Below, one piece after another: positions 24,401 through 34,190 of a DNA stretch of 64,000 nt. Each line of letters opens with the position of its first letter. Within the stretch, counting starts at the first letter, position 1. The stretch is from contig SAUG01000137.1 of the NCBI GenBank assembly GCA_011316305.1, forward strand, positions 62,001-126,000, written 5' to 3'. A model generated the notes under the pieces. That model made no database searches and was not told where the DNA came from. It saw nothing but the letters and a program-made list of their open reading frames with translations. This stretch comes from Rusavskia elegans (lineage: Eukaryota > Ascomycota > Lecanoromycetes > Teloschistales > Teloschistaceae). The translations under genes and the position numbers were made by a program.

Positions 24401-24733
24401 TCAACCGGTGTGGGAGCTGGTATTGACCGGCATTCATCAGAGGACGCAGAAATGATCAAAGCAGTGCAGGAGGTTGAACGTCTTCGACTCGAGATGCAAC
24501 GTGCATCAGAAAGAGTCTCGCTCTCCCAAGGTATTTCGCCCGAGGGTACTTTGGTCAAGAAAAAGAAGAAAAGGGTGAAGAAAGCACCGAGGACAGACGC
24601 TGTAATTACGAGCGGAGAGGAAGCGTTACCAGGTGGCAGGAAAGACGACGGGCATGTAATTGCATCCAACGTCGAGGGAGATGCTCCTGTTATTAAGCGG
24701 AAAAAGAAGAGGAAAGCCGATGTAATACCATGA
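21438..24733 (+). CDS. APL5: AP-3 adaptor complex delta subunit
   Basis: Large subunit of AP-3, which sorts cargo from Golgi/endosomes to the vacuole. Exons: 21438-21439, 21490-21608, 21661-21857, 21911-22294, 22350-22578, 22626-24733, giving 1,012 residues. The start codon is split: AT at 21438-21439 and G at 21490, across a 50 bp intron (GTACCT..CCAG, branch CTAAT). This yields MFEKSLYDLIRGLRNHKG, the usual delta-adaptin N-terminus; the alternative unspliced start would add an unrelated 27-residue leader. Armadillo-like adaptin helices fill about 1-560 (FGHDMSWASFHVLEVMSS, LGWRRPRDFLPLAPRLFELL). The hinge and C-terminal part are acidic then strongly basic with a KKKKKRVKK run. Intact throughout. 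One donor (GTCGCA at 21858) is unusual. Confidence 0.92.
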
Positions 24734-25066
24734 TGAACGAGGATGCAACTGCAATCTATTTTGAATCCATTTAGGGACCGCTATTCGGGTTAAATCCATA
24801 GGGCTAGCCCTGGGCTTGGTATTAGGCCTACTTCCTCCTTCGTGGACATAATTGATCTCGATGATCATCATCAATATTATTACCATACCCAGATTACTGT
24901 GCACTTGCTTCAGTTCTGCTGGAGACCCTTCCGATTAGATAACGAATGTGTTCAACTACAAATTTCATGGGTGATAACGACAATACAGCACAAATCCTAT
25001 CTATCAACCATGTGAGAAACCATTATCATCCCATAAATCGAGTAGAATAGGCGTACGCCGCACATC
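24734..25066. other. intergenic between APL5 and the next plus-strand gene
   Basis: 333 bp, AT-leaning, no gene seen. It should hold the APL5 terminator and the promoter of the following gene. Confidence 0.5.
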
Positions 25067-27047
25067 ATGTTGAACGATCAAGACAGCCAGCCGCCTGCCT
25101 CTGGCTCTCATGAGTTAAAAGGTCATTAATAGTCCCTAGCATTTATGTCTTGCGAGCCCGACTGAAACCCGATCATAGTCACGAATCCCGAAAGGAAAAT
25201 ACAGCTACATGAATACCGTATCGCAGCCCGCCGGGAGAAGAGACTTCGAAAAGCCGACGAAAAGAAGCAGCGCAAACTTAATGCGACAATACTCCGGCGC
25301 ATGGTATATCCACTATCTGCAACTGCCGTGACCTCCCAGCTGATCACCTACGTAAGACTAGAAATCCCGACAAATATAACAAGAACGCCGAACGAAACCG
25401 TCTGAGAGACATTGAAGCCGAGAGAGCGAGGATCCAGACCGCAGCCATCAAGCAAATTCAACAACTGGCCGCAGTCCACGACCCTTCCGGTGTTACCTTC
25501 AACATTGGTCCCGTGGTACGGAAGAATGATGGCTCGGTTGTGTCCGCGGAGTCTGCCCGCAAACGGCTGGAACGAGATGCTGCTGAGGCCGCTGCCAGGA
25601 GCACGTCAGGAGAACAAACAGGGGATATCCAATCCGAACAGGAATCACATCTTGCAGAACACCGACTCAAGTCGAAGCCACCCGGCTCACCTCATGAAGT
25701 CAAGCTCAACCTACATCCAGGTCGTATGTCGCAGATAGAAGACAGACCAGCGCAGCCACAAAAGAGCCCGGGTCTCCAGCCTCATCCTCATCCTCGTCCC
25801 CCAAAACCTAGAATTCCAGCTGGTATTTCGCTTCCTGACGGTGAGCAAGACTGGCTTGCGCTATGGGGTCTTCCCGATGAGGAAATAGAGAGACGGATCA
25901 TGAGACTCAAAAAAGGAAAAGCTGCTGAACGGAAGGCGCTAAGAGTTGCGCAACAGAGTGGTAAGTCCGAACGGCGCGAGGCACGAGATGAGAAGAGGAA
26001 AATTTACAGGGATATCAAATTGATATGGAAAGTCATTAGAGGTAACTTTACTCCGTGTGCCTTTTTTAACGTCACGACGACTGATACGATTCAGAGCAAC
26101 ACGTCAAGGAAAGGACAATGCTTAAGGCTGTCGAAGATGAAGAGTCAAGAAAGATTGCGGTGGAGGTGAACGAAGCCGAACGCAGGACAGCTCTTAGTCT
26201 TTGCGAAATTTTAGGGTTCACAGTATCTAACACTCCTGGAACAGAGGACATCAAGCCTCGGGCGTTGGGTATGCGTGGGAGGGAAGTTGATTTCGCGGCG
26301 ATACAAGCTGGAAAGCGTCAGGGCGACGTAGAAGCCAGAAAAGACAAGAGAGTGAACCTTGGGCAGATCGCAAAATCTGTGAATGAGACCTATGTCACTG
26401 CCGATCAAGTCCGCCGTTCGGAGGACAGCGAAACGTTCATCAAACTTGATGTAGGCGAGGGTCAGGACCACGAAGCCTTGAATCTCAACCACAAGCTAAG
26501 GCGGAAGCTGCGACGAGCCCTTGACAATGCGCAGATCCAGAAGGAATTGCTTGTTCGTCAACGCACCATCGATCATCTCGAAGCCAGGGGCATTGCACTT
26601 CCAAACGAGCTGAAGACGGATGGTAAAGCCAGGAATATCAAAGGCGTGCGCATTTTAGAGAATGGAGCGACGGAAACGGCAAAGCAGGAGAGGGTGCGGA
26701 CACGGGTAGAGCTGGCCGAGTTGAATAACGCTTCGAAGGTGCTGAGGAGACAGGCCAAGCAATGTGCCATCGAAGCTGGTTTACGCAAGCACGCAGCGTT
26801 AACAGGTCGACTGTCTCCAGGGAATCGAGTTACCAGCACTGAGAATGCGCCACAGCCTCCGTACATCAAAGCCAGCGCGGTTCAGGCTCAATTTATCGCA
26901 GCTGCGGCAGAACGTGGGAAATCCAAAACACAACGAAGCGTTGAACGAGCCGAGGATCCTACAGGTGAAAGCAATGACGTATCAGATTCTGATAACTCGG
27001 TCAAAGTAAGGCGAAGCGCAAAAAGACGGCAGCTCAGTTCGATGTAG
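25067..27047 (+). CDS. conserved-looking charged coiled-coil protein, unknown
   Basis: Four exons, 25067-25121, 25179-25303, 25357-26041 and 26095-27047, give 605 residues. Introns are 57, 53 and 53 bp. The first join gives KVTNPERKIQLHEYRIAARR and the last gives WKVIREQHVKERTMLKAVEDEE, both smooth helical continuations, which supports the model. The chain is rich in Lys, Arg, Glu and Ala with long predicted helices (30-130, 270-350, 440-540) and a Pro-rich spacer near 205-235. A compact motif ISLPDGEQDWLALWGLPDEE precedes the second helix block, and FIKLDVGEGQDHEALNLNHK precedes the third. Basic stretches near both ends suggest a nuclear or nucleolar protein, but I cannot name the family. 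Confidence 0.72.
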
Positions 27048-27336
27048 ATAGCAGTGTGGTACAACATAAACCTGAGCCGATCAGACGATTGCAAGCTTCA
27101 AGCTAAGATCGTTTTCCAATTGAAAGAGGTGGGTGCGCCGTATCGTAAGGATTCAGCCGACCTGCTGATTGATCCACGACATGGTGTATAGTGATTAAGC
27201 CTATGCCGCATAATATCGTCGTCGGTAAAGGCGTGGTCGCTGACTTTGAACGGGCTTACGATACCTTATGATATCCCATCATGGTGCCCCTAACCAAATC
27301 GAGCCACTCTTCAAAGGGCATAGCCACATTTTCCAG

Positions 27337-27643
27337 CTAGAAGAACAGTCGGAGGAGCTCAAATATCACTCCGCCGCCCAGCACAAACGCCAACAGGCCT
27401 GTGTTTGGAGCACCGGGTTAGCCTATCGACCGCGAGATCCAGGGAGAGCACGGGGATTACCGATCCATATTGGCGAAACTGGCGACTTGGCAGACTTGGA
27501 GTCCTTGGTGGCGGCTTCTGGTCTCCCTCTCTTTGCAGCTTCTTGTCTTGCGTACCGCTCGTTGGCCTTGCGCTGTTGTGGTGTCTGTGCCTATCACAAA
27601 TTAACTTGGAGGGGGTAGTTGTGGCATCTGGGCAGCAAACCAT
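27337..27643 (-). CDS. YSY6: RAMP4/SERP1/YSY6 family ER membrane protein
   Basis: Tail-anchored ER protein associated with the Sec61 translocon and ER stress. Three exons, 27643-27641, 27590-27461 and 27398-27337, give 64 residues, the family size. Exon 1 is only the ATG, followed directly by a GTTTGC donor; exon 2 supplies AQTPQQRKANERYARQEAA and SPVSPIWI; exon 3 gives GLLAFVLGGGVIFELLRLFF, a single membrane span (about 43-60) at the very C-terminus. The motif order matches the RAMP4 family closely. The gene is too short and too split to appear as one frame; the long plus-strand frame at 27268-27618 is its shadow. Confidence 0.88.
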
Positions 27644-28439
27644 GTATAATACAAGTATTCTGCCCTTCGGAGAGTACCGGTGGCTACTACGGGGCAGTAC
27701 TGTCGATCAAAGGAATGTTCTTCTCATCAAGGTTCCTCGCTATGGCTGCTCAATGGGTGAAGTCAAGCTGACAGATCGGATCTGGATGTTGTTCTTTGCA
27801 GCGAAAAGTGATAGGGCAGCGCTAAACGGTTTAACGTAGTCCCCCCACCCACAAACTTGTACCCCTGACTATTATTATCAACTTTCCTGCCGCTCATCGT
27901 AAGGTATGCACGTCGCCCTACTAAGAAGCAACTCGAGAGCTGGTTTGGAAGCCATCTCGATAAGGATCTCTGCGATAGGGGGTACGACGACGGCGGCGAT
28001 GCAAGCGAGCAATCTGGAGCCTGATAATTATCTAGTAAACTCGATAATATCATCAGGATTTGTATAAGGAGTCAAACTGAACATACGTATAATAAAAGGC
28101 GGCGATAAAGTAAGATATAGTAAATGATAATAGGCGCTGGTACATAATTTTGGGTAGTGGGACCACCTTAAACTGTATCGAAGTACCCCCTACAGTTCTC
28201 GCGCTCCCATTATCTCGGGTTAAGATCTCGCGCTCCCGAGACATTCCGGTATTTTCAGGCCACGCTTTAGCATGTCATTCGTTTCTACTCACTCTTGTCA
28301 CTCTACCGGGCATTATTCTTTCGACAACAATATTTGTGGCTAGAGATTGTTGCTGGTCCAAGAGCAGTCTCACCAGATCACTATTAGGTCCTGGATTCAG
28401 ATTACTTGACCGTGATTCAACAAATATAGGCGTGGATTA
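27644..28439. other. intergenic; decayed sequence without a gene
   Basis: About 800 bp. From 28020 to 28150 it is AT-rich and CpA/TpG-poor, like a small RIP relic. A direct repeat TCTCGCGCTCCC occurs near 28197 and again near 28228. The minus frames at 27763-28053 and 28053-28244 have no recognisable content. Confidence 0.5.
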
Positions 28440-28745
28440 ATGTCTCCCCATGTGACTCATAGTTATTCGTTTCCAGGCTATCTTTTTTCTAACTCTCAAT
28501 AGGTTGGCTTTTACAGAAGTTTCGGCCGTCCGATAGCCAAGGTCTTCCTGGGTGCCATGTTCACTTACCAAATGACTTATCTGCTATGGCTCAAATTGGA
28601 GACCGAAGAAACGAAAGCTAGTCAAAATGGTACTTACAGATTTCTATCCTTAACTTCGCCAGATCGTTGACTCTTTTAAGCGCAGTTGGAACGTCTACAG
28701 CAAAGATTGCGGATCCTTGTTCACAAGAAACAGCATGATACATGA
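28440..28745 (+). CDS. tiny single-span membrane protein with coiled-coil tail
   Basis: Three exons, 28440-28451, 28503-28629 and 28681-28745, give 67 residues. Both introns are 51 bp (donors GTGACT and GTACTT; a CTAAC branch in the first). The product is MSPH then VGFYRSFGRPIAKVF, one hydrophobic span at about 15-34, a charged linker, and a short coiled coil QLERLQQRLRIL before a basic end. The N-terminal FYRSFGRP before a span, with a coiled coil after it, suggests a small mitochondrial inner-membrane or ER protein. I know no name for it. Without the second intron the frame ends at a TGA slightly earlier (28672). Confidence 0.5.
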
Positions 28746-28762
28746 TCATTAAATTTTCACAG

Positions 28763-28982
28763 CACTATCCATGTCTCCCACTTCAATTTGTTGTCCAACT
28801 CTGGTGACAACTCCATGTTCCTTGGTACGACTACGCAGGCGAACATGGCGGACTTGTTATGGCGCAATCTCTGGCATCGCTTCTCTGGCATCGCTTTTCA
28901 GGGCCTTTTTCATGTCAAGAAGGTTGACGCCACACCAGAAGATGAGCAGAGTACCACATTCTGGATGCTTGCCAATGAATAG
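28763..28982 (+). pseudogene. orphan exon-like segment
   Basis: An open segment begins just after a TTTTCACAG acceptor-like site and runs to a TAG. Its content looks protein-like (NMADLLWRNLWHRFSGIAF, then FHVKKVDATPEDEQ, FWMLANE), unlike random shadow frames. No upstream exon can be joined without awkward splice sites, and no ATG opens it except internal ones. After the TAG the frame would continue KEKL, so the stop could be a C-to-T change of CAG. It is either a broken gene, the last exon of a gene I could not assemble, or chance. Confidence 0.3.
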
Positions 28983-29257
28983 AAAGAGAAGCTTAGTTTT
29001 TACGGAAGCTTAAGGCTCTGCTCAAGCGATCTGATCGCGTCGCAGGGCACGGCTACTGTTAATGGTCGATCATTGCCGCCCCGACCTAAACATATTCCAG
29101 GTTGATCGGGGCACGTGCCGTAAGTATCTGGACGGCAGATCCTACGAGTAGAAAGCGCGAGAGAGTGGCAGGCAGATAGAACCTCTTCCAACGTATGGCA
29201 GGCGTATCCCTCGGCGACAGATAGCGGAACGCGCAAAAATAACCAAAGGTCACATAC

Positions 29258-30256
29258 TTACACCGCAGATGTCTGACTCTCCGACCAAAATGCCCAAGCC
29301 AGCGTGATGACCAATTTCAGGGCCCCGGCAATCCACAACGGTGTCTGCATGCGACTCGTTCCCTCGCCGATAAACCCGCCGCAGATAGCCCCGATCAGAA
29401 TCGCAAAGAAGGCCAGAACTCTGCGATTCCTCTTTACATTGTCCTTCGCAACGATTTTCGGATCCGCAAAGATGTCGTGAAGCATGCTCGTTAATACAAC
29501 CGTTGGAATCTCCGACAAATTCAACGCCCGGGACCCCACAATCTGGCCGGCCGACTGAAAGGACAACAGCGCGATAGGGATGATAGTGTCCCAATCAATG
29601 TCATCGGTGATGGTATCAAGACTGCCGTTGACGCCCCCGGACTGTACTACAGTCGCAGCAACGAATATGATGAGCGTCTGGCTCAGGAAAGAAGCAACAA
29701 GCGTGCCTCTCCTCAATTTTCCGAAAAACCGTGTCATGTGCGAAAACACCAGGCAGCCGAAGCAGAAACAGGCGATCGAGACGAGTGACTTGGCCCAGCC
29801 GTAGGGTTTGGACGTGCTATGCGGGGTGGCGCCTCCGAGACCGAGGAAGATGGTGTTTCCGGTCTGCATGGAGACGAAGGTGCCGAAGGCGTTGTAGATT
29901 GTGCTGTCGACGAGTCCGGAGATGAAGCAGCACCAGAGGAAAAGGATGTCGGCGTGTGCAGTGCTGACTTCGGCAGTGCAATAGATTTGGCTGTGGTCGA
30001 GGAAGGTTTGCGAAGGCTTGGTGGGTTCGGGCTTGCCTGAGGGAGGTTCGCCGGCGGATGACCCCTGAGGCGGCGGGGCTTCAGTGGTCTTGTCCAAGGA
30101 CCGTTCAAAATTGGATTCTTCCGAGGATGAACTGCGAATTGGCTTCTCCGGGGGAGGTGAGTGCCTGGTTTTTTCGTCCAAGTCTGATGTCTTCGCGTTC
30201 CACTCCTCGGCCGCCAGTGCTTGCATAGCCTTCTCGGGATCCTGGATGGATAGCAT
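29258..30256 (-). CDS. DUF1275 (YoaK-like) membrane protein
   Basis: Single exon of 332 residues from the ATG at 30256; the longer frame opens only at a TTG. The first 90 residues are polar and Pro/Ser-rich, probably cytosolic. The rest is a multispan domain with the family motifs LWCCFISGLVDSTIYNAFGT, FVSMQTGNTIFLGLG, and LSEIPTVVLTSMLHDI; about six spans can be drawn. DUF1275 proteins are widespread in bacteria and fungi and their transport or other activity is not established. Lack of introns sets it apart from the neighbours, which fits this family's frequent intron-poor fungal genes; transfer cannot be judged from this alone. It is divergent from the gene at 31676. Confidence 0.85.
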   Translation of the reverse strand: MLSIQDPEKAMQALAAEEWNAKTSDLDEKTRHSPPPEKPIRSSSSEESNFERSLDKTTEAPPPQGSSAGEPPSGKPEPTKPSQTFLDHSQIYCTAEVSTAHADILFLWCCFISGLVDSTIYNAFGTFVSMQTGNTIFLGLGGATPHSTSKPYGWAKSLVSIACFCFGCLVFSHMTRFFGKLRRGTLVASFLSQTLIIFVAATVVQSGGVNGSLDTITDDIDWDTIIPIALLSFQSAGQIVGSRALNLSEIPTVVLTSMLHDIFADPKIVAKDNVKRNRRVLAFFAILIGAICGGFIGEGTSRMQTPLWIAGALKLVITLAWAFWSESQTSAV

Positions 30257-31675
30257 GTTGGGGGGTTTGTTGTGGTGATGGTGAAGCAAGATGACGATAT
30301 TCGAACAAACAGACGTCAGCGCCAGTGGTTATCAGCAAGGCTTCCGGGACGTCGCAGTCGGCTGGGATGGAATCGTATGGTAAGACATGACGTTGCGAGC
30401 CCAGCATATCAATGTAACGCGAGGGGGTCAGCAACACTCAGCCAGAGGCAGCAAAGAGCAATAGGGAAGACTAGTGGAGATGATCCGGGCATTTGCTTTT
30501 CCCAGATTCTCGGGTCTTTAAATGGTTGCGACACGACCGAAACGACGAGCTTCGCGGCGAATAGATGAGTGGAAATTTTCGGTCCGGTCTTGGCATCCTT
30601 AGTATTCTTGGCGGAAACATGACTTGCGGCCAGAAACGAGCTCGGTGGAGCCCGTCCGAGACCATTTCGCCAAGGTACGCTCACCGGGAACAATCTCTTC
30701 CACTTTCCCTCCACCCATACAGTATTCCCGAGACTCCATCGACCCAGTTGTTCATCGGATGGAGCCCATGTGATTCTCTCGAACTTCTCCGTTCTTCCTC
30801 ATCAACTGCGTTCCCCTAATTCGATTTCTCCACCCCCCCATACCAATGGAGAATCCTATCGCCGGTCTGCAGTTGATCTTTGCTATTCGGAGGCGTATTC
30901 CAATCCCGCGGCTGGCTCTCTCACCCACCTCCTACTTCTAGTCTTGCATACTCCTGCTCAGATGCTCTTATAAATCAAAAGAAGCTTGCCTAAGGAACAG
31001 CCAATCTCTGGCGTTGAGTATGAATCATACATCGTGAACTCTCTTACCCGTCCCCTGTTGGTCAGGTCGTTCACCCTGCTTCGGCCCTGCTTTCCCCGAG
31101 CTCATCAGCTGTTGCACGGCTCGTGACTCTACATAGCGAAGATCCAGACTTTCTTGTTCGCGCCCCGATTTGCATTTATCAGTCCGTCCTTGGCTGTTGT
31201 CATCTGGTAAGTTTCAAGGTAGACCAGTCGATGCAGCATCACATCATATTCCCTACACCCTCACCTCCACCTCGAACATCTTGTCAACATCAATCCCGGA
31301 CAAATCCTCCACCCGAAATGATACCTTGCTGTCGGTGAAGCCGATCTGACGGGGGCCCATCATCACCGACGGCCTCGGTCAGAAATCGTGCCAGAAATCG
31401 AACGCCGAGAGGGTGTGTAGGATGATTTCTTGGCGCATTATTAATTTTACAAGCGTCGATTGGCATACCTCATCACTGATCTCAATGTACATTCCATATG
31501 GAGATGGTGGGCTGCTCATGGCGTGAACAGACATCAACATCCAGCAGCGACGGAGAACAGCAATATATAAGACGCCAACTTCATCAACATCCTAAAGGCT
31601 CATACTCAGCCCATTCTCTCTTACAGCAATTACCATTCTCATACACCACCTAATCGAGCCTGCCACTCCGACACA
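30257..31675. promoter_or_regulatory. long divergent intergenic region
   Basis: 1.4 kb between the starts of the DUF1275 and oxaloacetate-hydrolase-like genes. It is CT-rich around 30,680-30,850 and 31,250-31,310. No gene is supported; the frames inside have no recognisable content. Its length suggests regulated expression of one or both genes, which is inference. Confidence 0.45.
31564..31570 (+). promoter_or_regulatory. TATA box candidate
   Basis: TATATAA lies 106 bp upstream of the ATG at 31676, a usual distance for a fungal core promoter. Confidence 0.5.
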
Positions 31676-33458
31676 ATGGCATCTTTTCTCTCCCTTACAA
31701 CAAACATAGCTCAAGTCAAAACAACTGGGGATGGCGGCCTCGCTGTCGATGTTGCCATTAAGCCCCTTCCTAGTAAGGACATACAGAGGCTTTCCTTTGT
31801 GAAATCCCCGGAAACACCACCGGATACGCCTGCCGACGATGTCAACATCTCCAGAATCCAGGGTAAGGAATGGCCAACACAGATTTCCTCGAATGCTGAC
31901 GGTGCCCAAGGTAAAACAGAGCCACAAGATACTCTTCCAGAACCCTCTGTTCAACCCGTCTATGAAGCTAAGGATGAAGCCGTTCCTGCTTCTACGGACG
32001 GGGCCGAGGCCCGGAGTAAGTAACGAGATCCCCTTTCTCTTTTTATACTTACGGTATGCAAGGCAAAGTGACGCCTGGGGATATCCTCCCAAGCTCAACC
32101 ACCGAGCGCGAAACCAAGTTCAGTTCTGAGGATGCACCTGCTTCCACGGACGACTCCGAGATCCAAAGCAAGTGACAAGCTTTCCACAAGTCGTTTCTAT
32201 ACTTACGGTCTTCAAGGCAAAGCGAAGCCCCAGGATATTCTCCCAATCTCAACGACCCAACTTGAAGCCAAATCCGATCCCCAAAGTCCACCTGCTGCGG
32301 AGGGCTATCAAGATACCGTTCAAACGTCACCAATGAACGTGGTCCCTCCGCTGGCACACTCGTTGAGCCCTGCAACCAGACTCAAGCACAAGCTGCGACA
32401 TAGCAGAGACCTTATTGTCTGTCCCGGTGTCTACGATGGCCTATCAGCTCGTATTGCCCAGTCTGTGGGCTTCGAAACATTGTACATGGTACGGCAGCGT
32501 CTTGTTCATTGTCTTCACAATAAGTCCGTCGGCTAACCCCATCCTAGACTGGAGCAGGTTCAACAGCCTCTATGCTTGGAATGGCCGACCTTGGCATTGC
32601 CTCAAGTAGTGACATGGTGCGCAACGCAGATATGATCGCCAACTTGGACCCTCATAATTTCGAGCTCATTGCAGATATGGACACCGGTTATGGAGGTAAG
32701 TCCACCACTCTCTCCCAAATCATACTCCAACATCTCGCGTCACTCAACCGCACCCTCTAACCCTCAAACCCCTTTGGACGTCCTACCAGCGCCCATTTGC
32801 TAATCATAGACCTAACCCAGGTCCCGTAACGATCACCCAAACCGTCAACCATTACATCCGGGCCAACGTCGCCGCCTTCCACATCGAAGACCAAGTCCTG
32901 ACCAAACGCTGCGGACATTTGTCCGGCAAAAAAGTTGTCACATACGACGTCTTCCTGTCCCGCATCCGCGCTGCCCGTGCCGCCATCGACGCCGCCCAAG
33001 CCGACATCCAACTCATCGCCCGCACGGACGCCAACCAGCAGCTCGGCTACGACGAATGCATCACCCGCCTCAAAGCTGCCCGCGACTGGGGCGCCGACGT
33101 TGGCCTGCTGGAGGGCTTCAAGTCCAAAGAGGAAGCCGCGAGGGCGGTCAAGGAGCTCGCGCCATGGCCTTTGCTTCTCAATATCGTGGAGAATGGTCAT
33201 AGCCCACTTATTACGGTGGATGAGGCTAGGGAGATGGGGTTCCGCATCATGATCTTCTCGTTTGCTGGGTTGGCGCCGGCCTACATGGCTATGAAGGCAG
33301 CGTATGAGAAATTGAAGGATGAGGGTATTACGGGCATTCAGGGCACCGGGGTGGGGCCGAGGGTGTTGTTTGATGTTTGTGGGTTGCAGGAGGCGGTGCA
33401 GGTGGATGAGAGAGCGGGTGGGGAGGATTATAAGAGCATCGTCACTGCGTCGGGGTGA
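31676..33458 (+). CDS. oxaloacetate acetylhydrolase-like enzyme (ICL/PEP mutase superfamily)
   Basis: Superfamily enzymes cleave or form C-C or C-P bonds next to a carboxylate; fungal members include oxaloacetate hydrolase, which makes oxalate. Six exons: 31676-31862, 31911-32015, 32063-32167, 32217-32488, 32548-32695, 32821-33458, giving 484 residues. The barrel starts near 165 (LIVCPGVYDGLSARIA), with TGAGSTASMLGMADLG, the metal-binding DMDTGYGG at 266-273, the catalytic-loop KRCGH at 301-305, LIARTDA, and FSFAGLAPAYMAM. The first 160 residues are a poorly conserved extension built from repeated 105 bp exons. The intron 32168-32216 has a GC donor (GCAAGT). Retaining intron 31863-31910 (48 bp) would also stay in frame. 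True oxalate-forming activity is uncertain. Confidence 0.87.
31863..32216 (+). repeat. tandem intron-exon duplication (152-154 bp unit)
   Basis: Acceptor ends CAAG at 31910, 32062 and 32216 are spaced 152 and 154 bp. Each is followed by a related exon start (G[TC]AAA). Exons 31911-32015 and 32063-32167 are both exactly 105 bp and phase 1 at both ends. Their products share GK..P.D.LP ... PASTD..E..S, and the next exon opens with GKAKPQDILP. Introns of 48, 47 and 49 bp share a [GT]AC[TG].GGT..[GC]AAG-like 3' end. Confidence 0.85.
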
Positions 33459-33800
33459 GGGTTGGTTGGAGAAGGGAGAATGTTTTCTTTTTCTATGCTT
33501 GGAGATCTCGTTATTTGCTCTATATCGTCAAGGACTAGCTAATCCCCAGTTAATGCATTGTGTTCAGGGGTGATTAGGGCCTGGTAAGCTTTTTAATGCC
33601 CGGGGATAGAATAGTGCTTGGCTACGTATAAGATATTTTGGGACTCGATCAGCTTATAGAATCCGCTGCCATGATATTTTTGCACCCTCGTGACTTTCTA
33701 AATTTCCAGGCTGTAATGCTCCTCAAAATAGCGAACTATATACACAGGCCAATTACCTTAAGTGACTGAAAAATCTAACAACCAGAAGGGACCAACCGGG
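33459..33800. other. 3' flank of the hydrolase-like gene
   Basis: 342 bp with no coding content, becoming AT-richer towards the isochore border. Confidence 0.5.
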
Positions 33801-33895
33801 GTTAGGGCGTGGCCCTAACGAGCCTCGAGCAATCGAGGTGACCGAGTTGGGCTGAGTAAGCGAAGCTCACGAAGGCCATCTCGGTCCGAGATGGC
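33801..33895. repeat. cluster of three perfect hairpins
   Basis: Consecutive inverted repeats: 33801-33808 with 33812-33819 (GTTAGGGC, 3 nt loop); 33823-33828 with 33833-33838 (CCTCGA, 4 nt loop); 33875-33884 with 33886-33895 (GCCATCTCGG, 1 nt loop). GACCGAG at 33840-33846 can also pair with 33880-33886. It is GC-rich and lies about 350 bp before the AT-rich block. Confidence 0.75.
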
Positions 33896-34190
33896 GACGG
33901 GCTCGTGTACCACCGCAACCTACCACGTCTCCTCAACCTCACCCATTATTTACATTCGTTCCAGCAGACGCTGTGGTCGTTTAACACGGGCAGCTTTGCA
34001 GACGTATCCGAGCATAGAAAGCAGGTCGATCATACTAAGAGAAGAAGCCCTTCCAAACCTTCGAATCGATACCCCTGAGTTTGTCCCCGCGGTTTTCGGA
34101 CATATCCCCCGACTCGACGAGCTAGCAGAGACGATTTTCGATCGATGTGAACAGGAAGATACCAGGCTCTACACCGAAAATAGTGGTTGA
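33891..34190 (+). CDS. weak open frame at the isochore border
   Basis: A 99-residue frame with a true ATG that lies inside the third hairpin. The end reads RLDELAETIFDRCEQEDTRLY, which looks protein-like, but the start does not. A second frame over the same DNA is also open for about 55 codons. It may be the remnant of a gene cut by the AT-rich insertion. No family recognised. Confidence 0.25.
   Translation: MATGSCTTATYHVSSTSPIIYIRSSRRCGRLTRAALQTYPSIESRSIILREEALPNLRIDTPEFVPAVFGHIPRLDELAETIFDRCEQEDTRLYTENSG

Noticed and set aside
29580..30278. Plus-strand frames opposite the DUF1275 gene
   Set aside because: No motifs; the minus strand carries a full multispan family domain.
32757..33200. 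Minus-strand frame of 147 codons
   Set aside because: Antisense to the catalytic exon of the oxaloacetate-hydrolase-like gene; high GC at third positions keeps the reverse frame open.
33812..33819. Telomeric CCCTAA word near the isochore border
   Set aside because: Only a single word, inside a hairpin stem; no tandem array is present here or in the family D ends.
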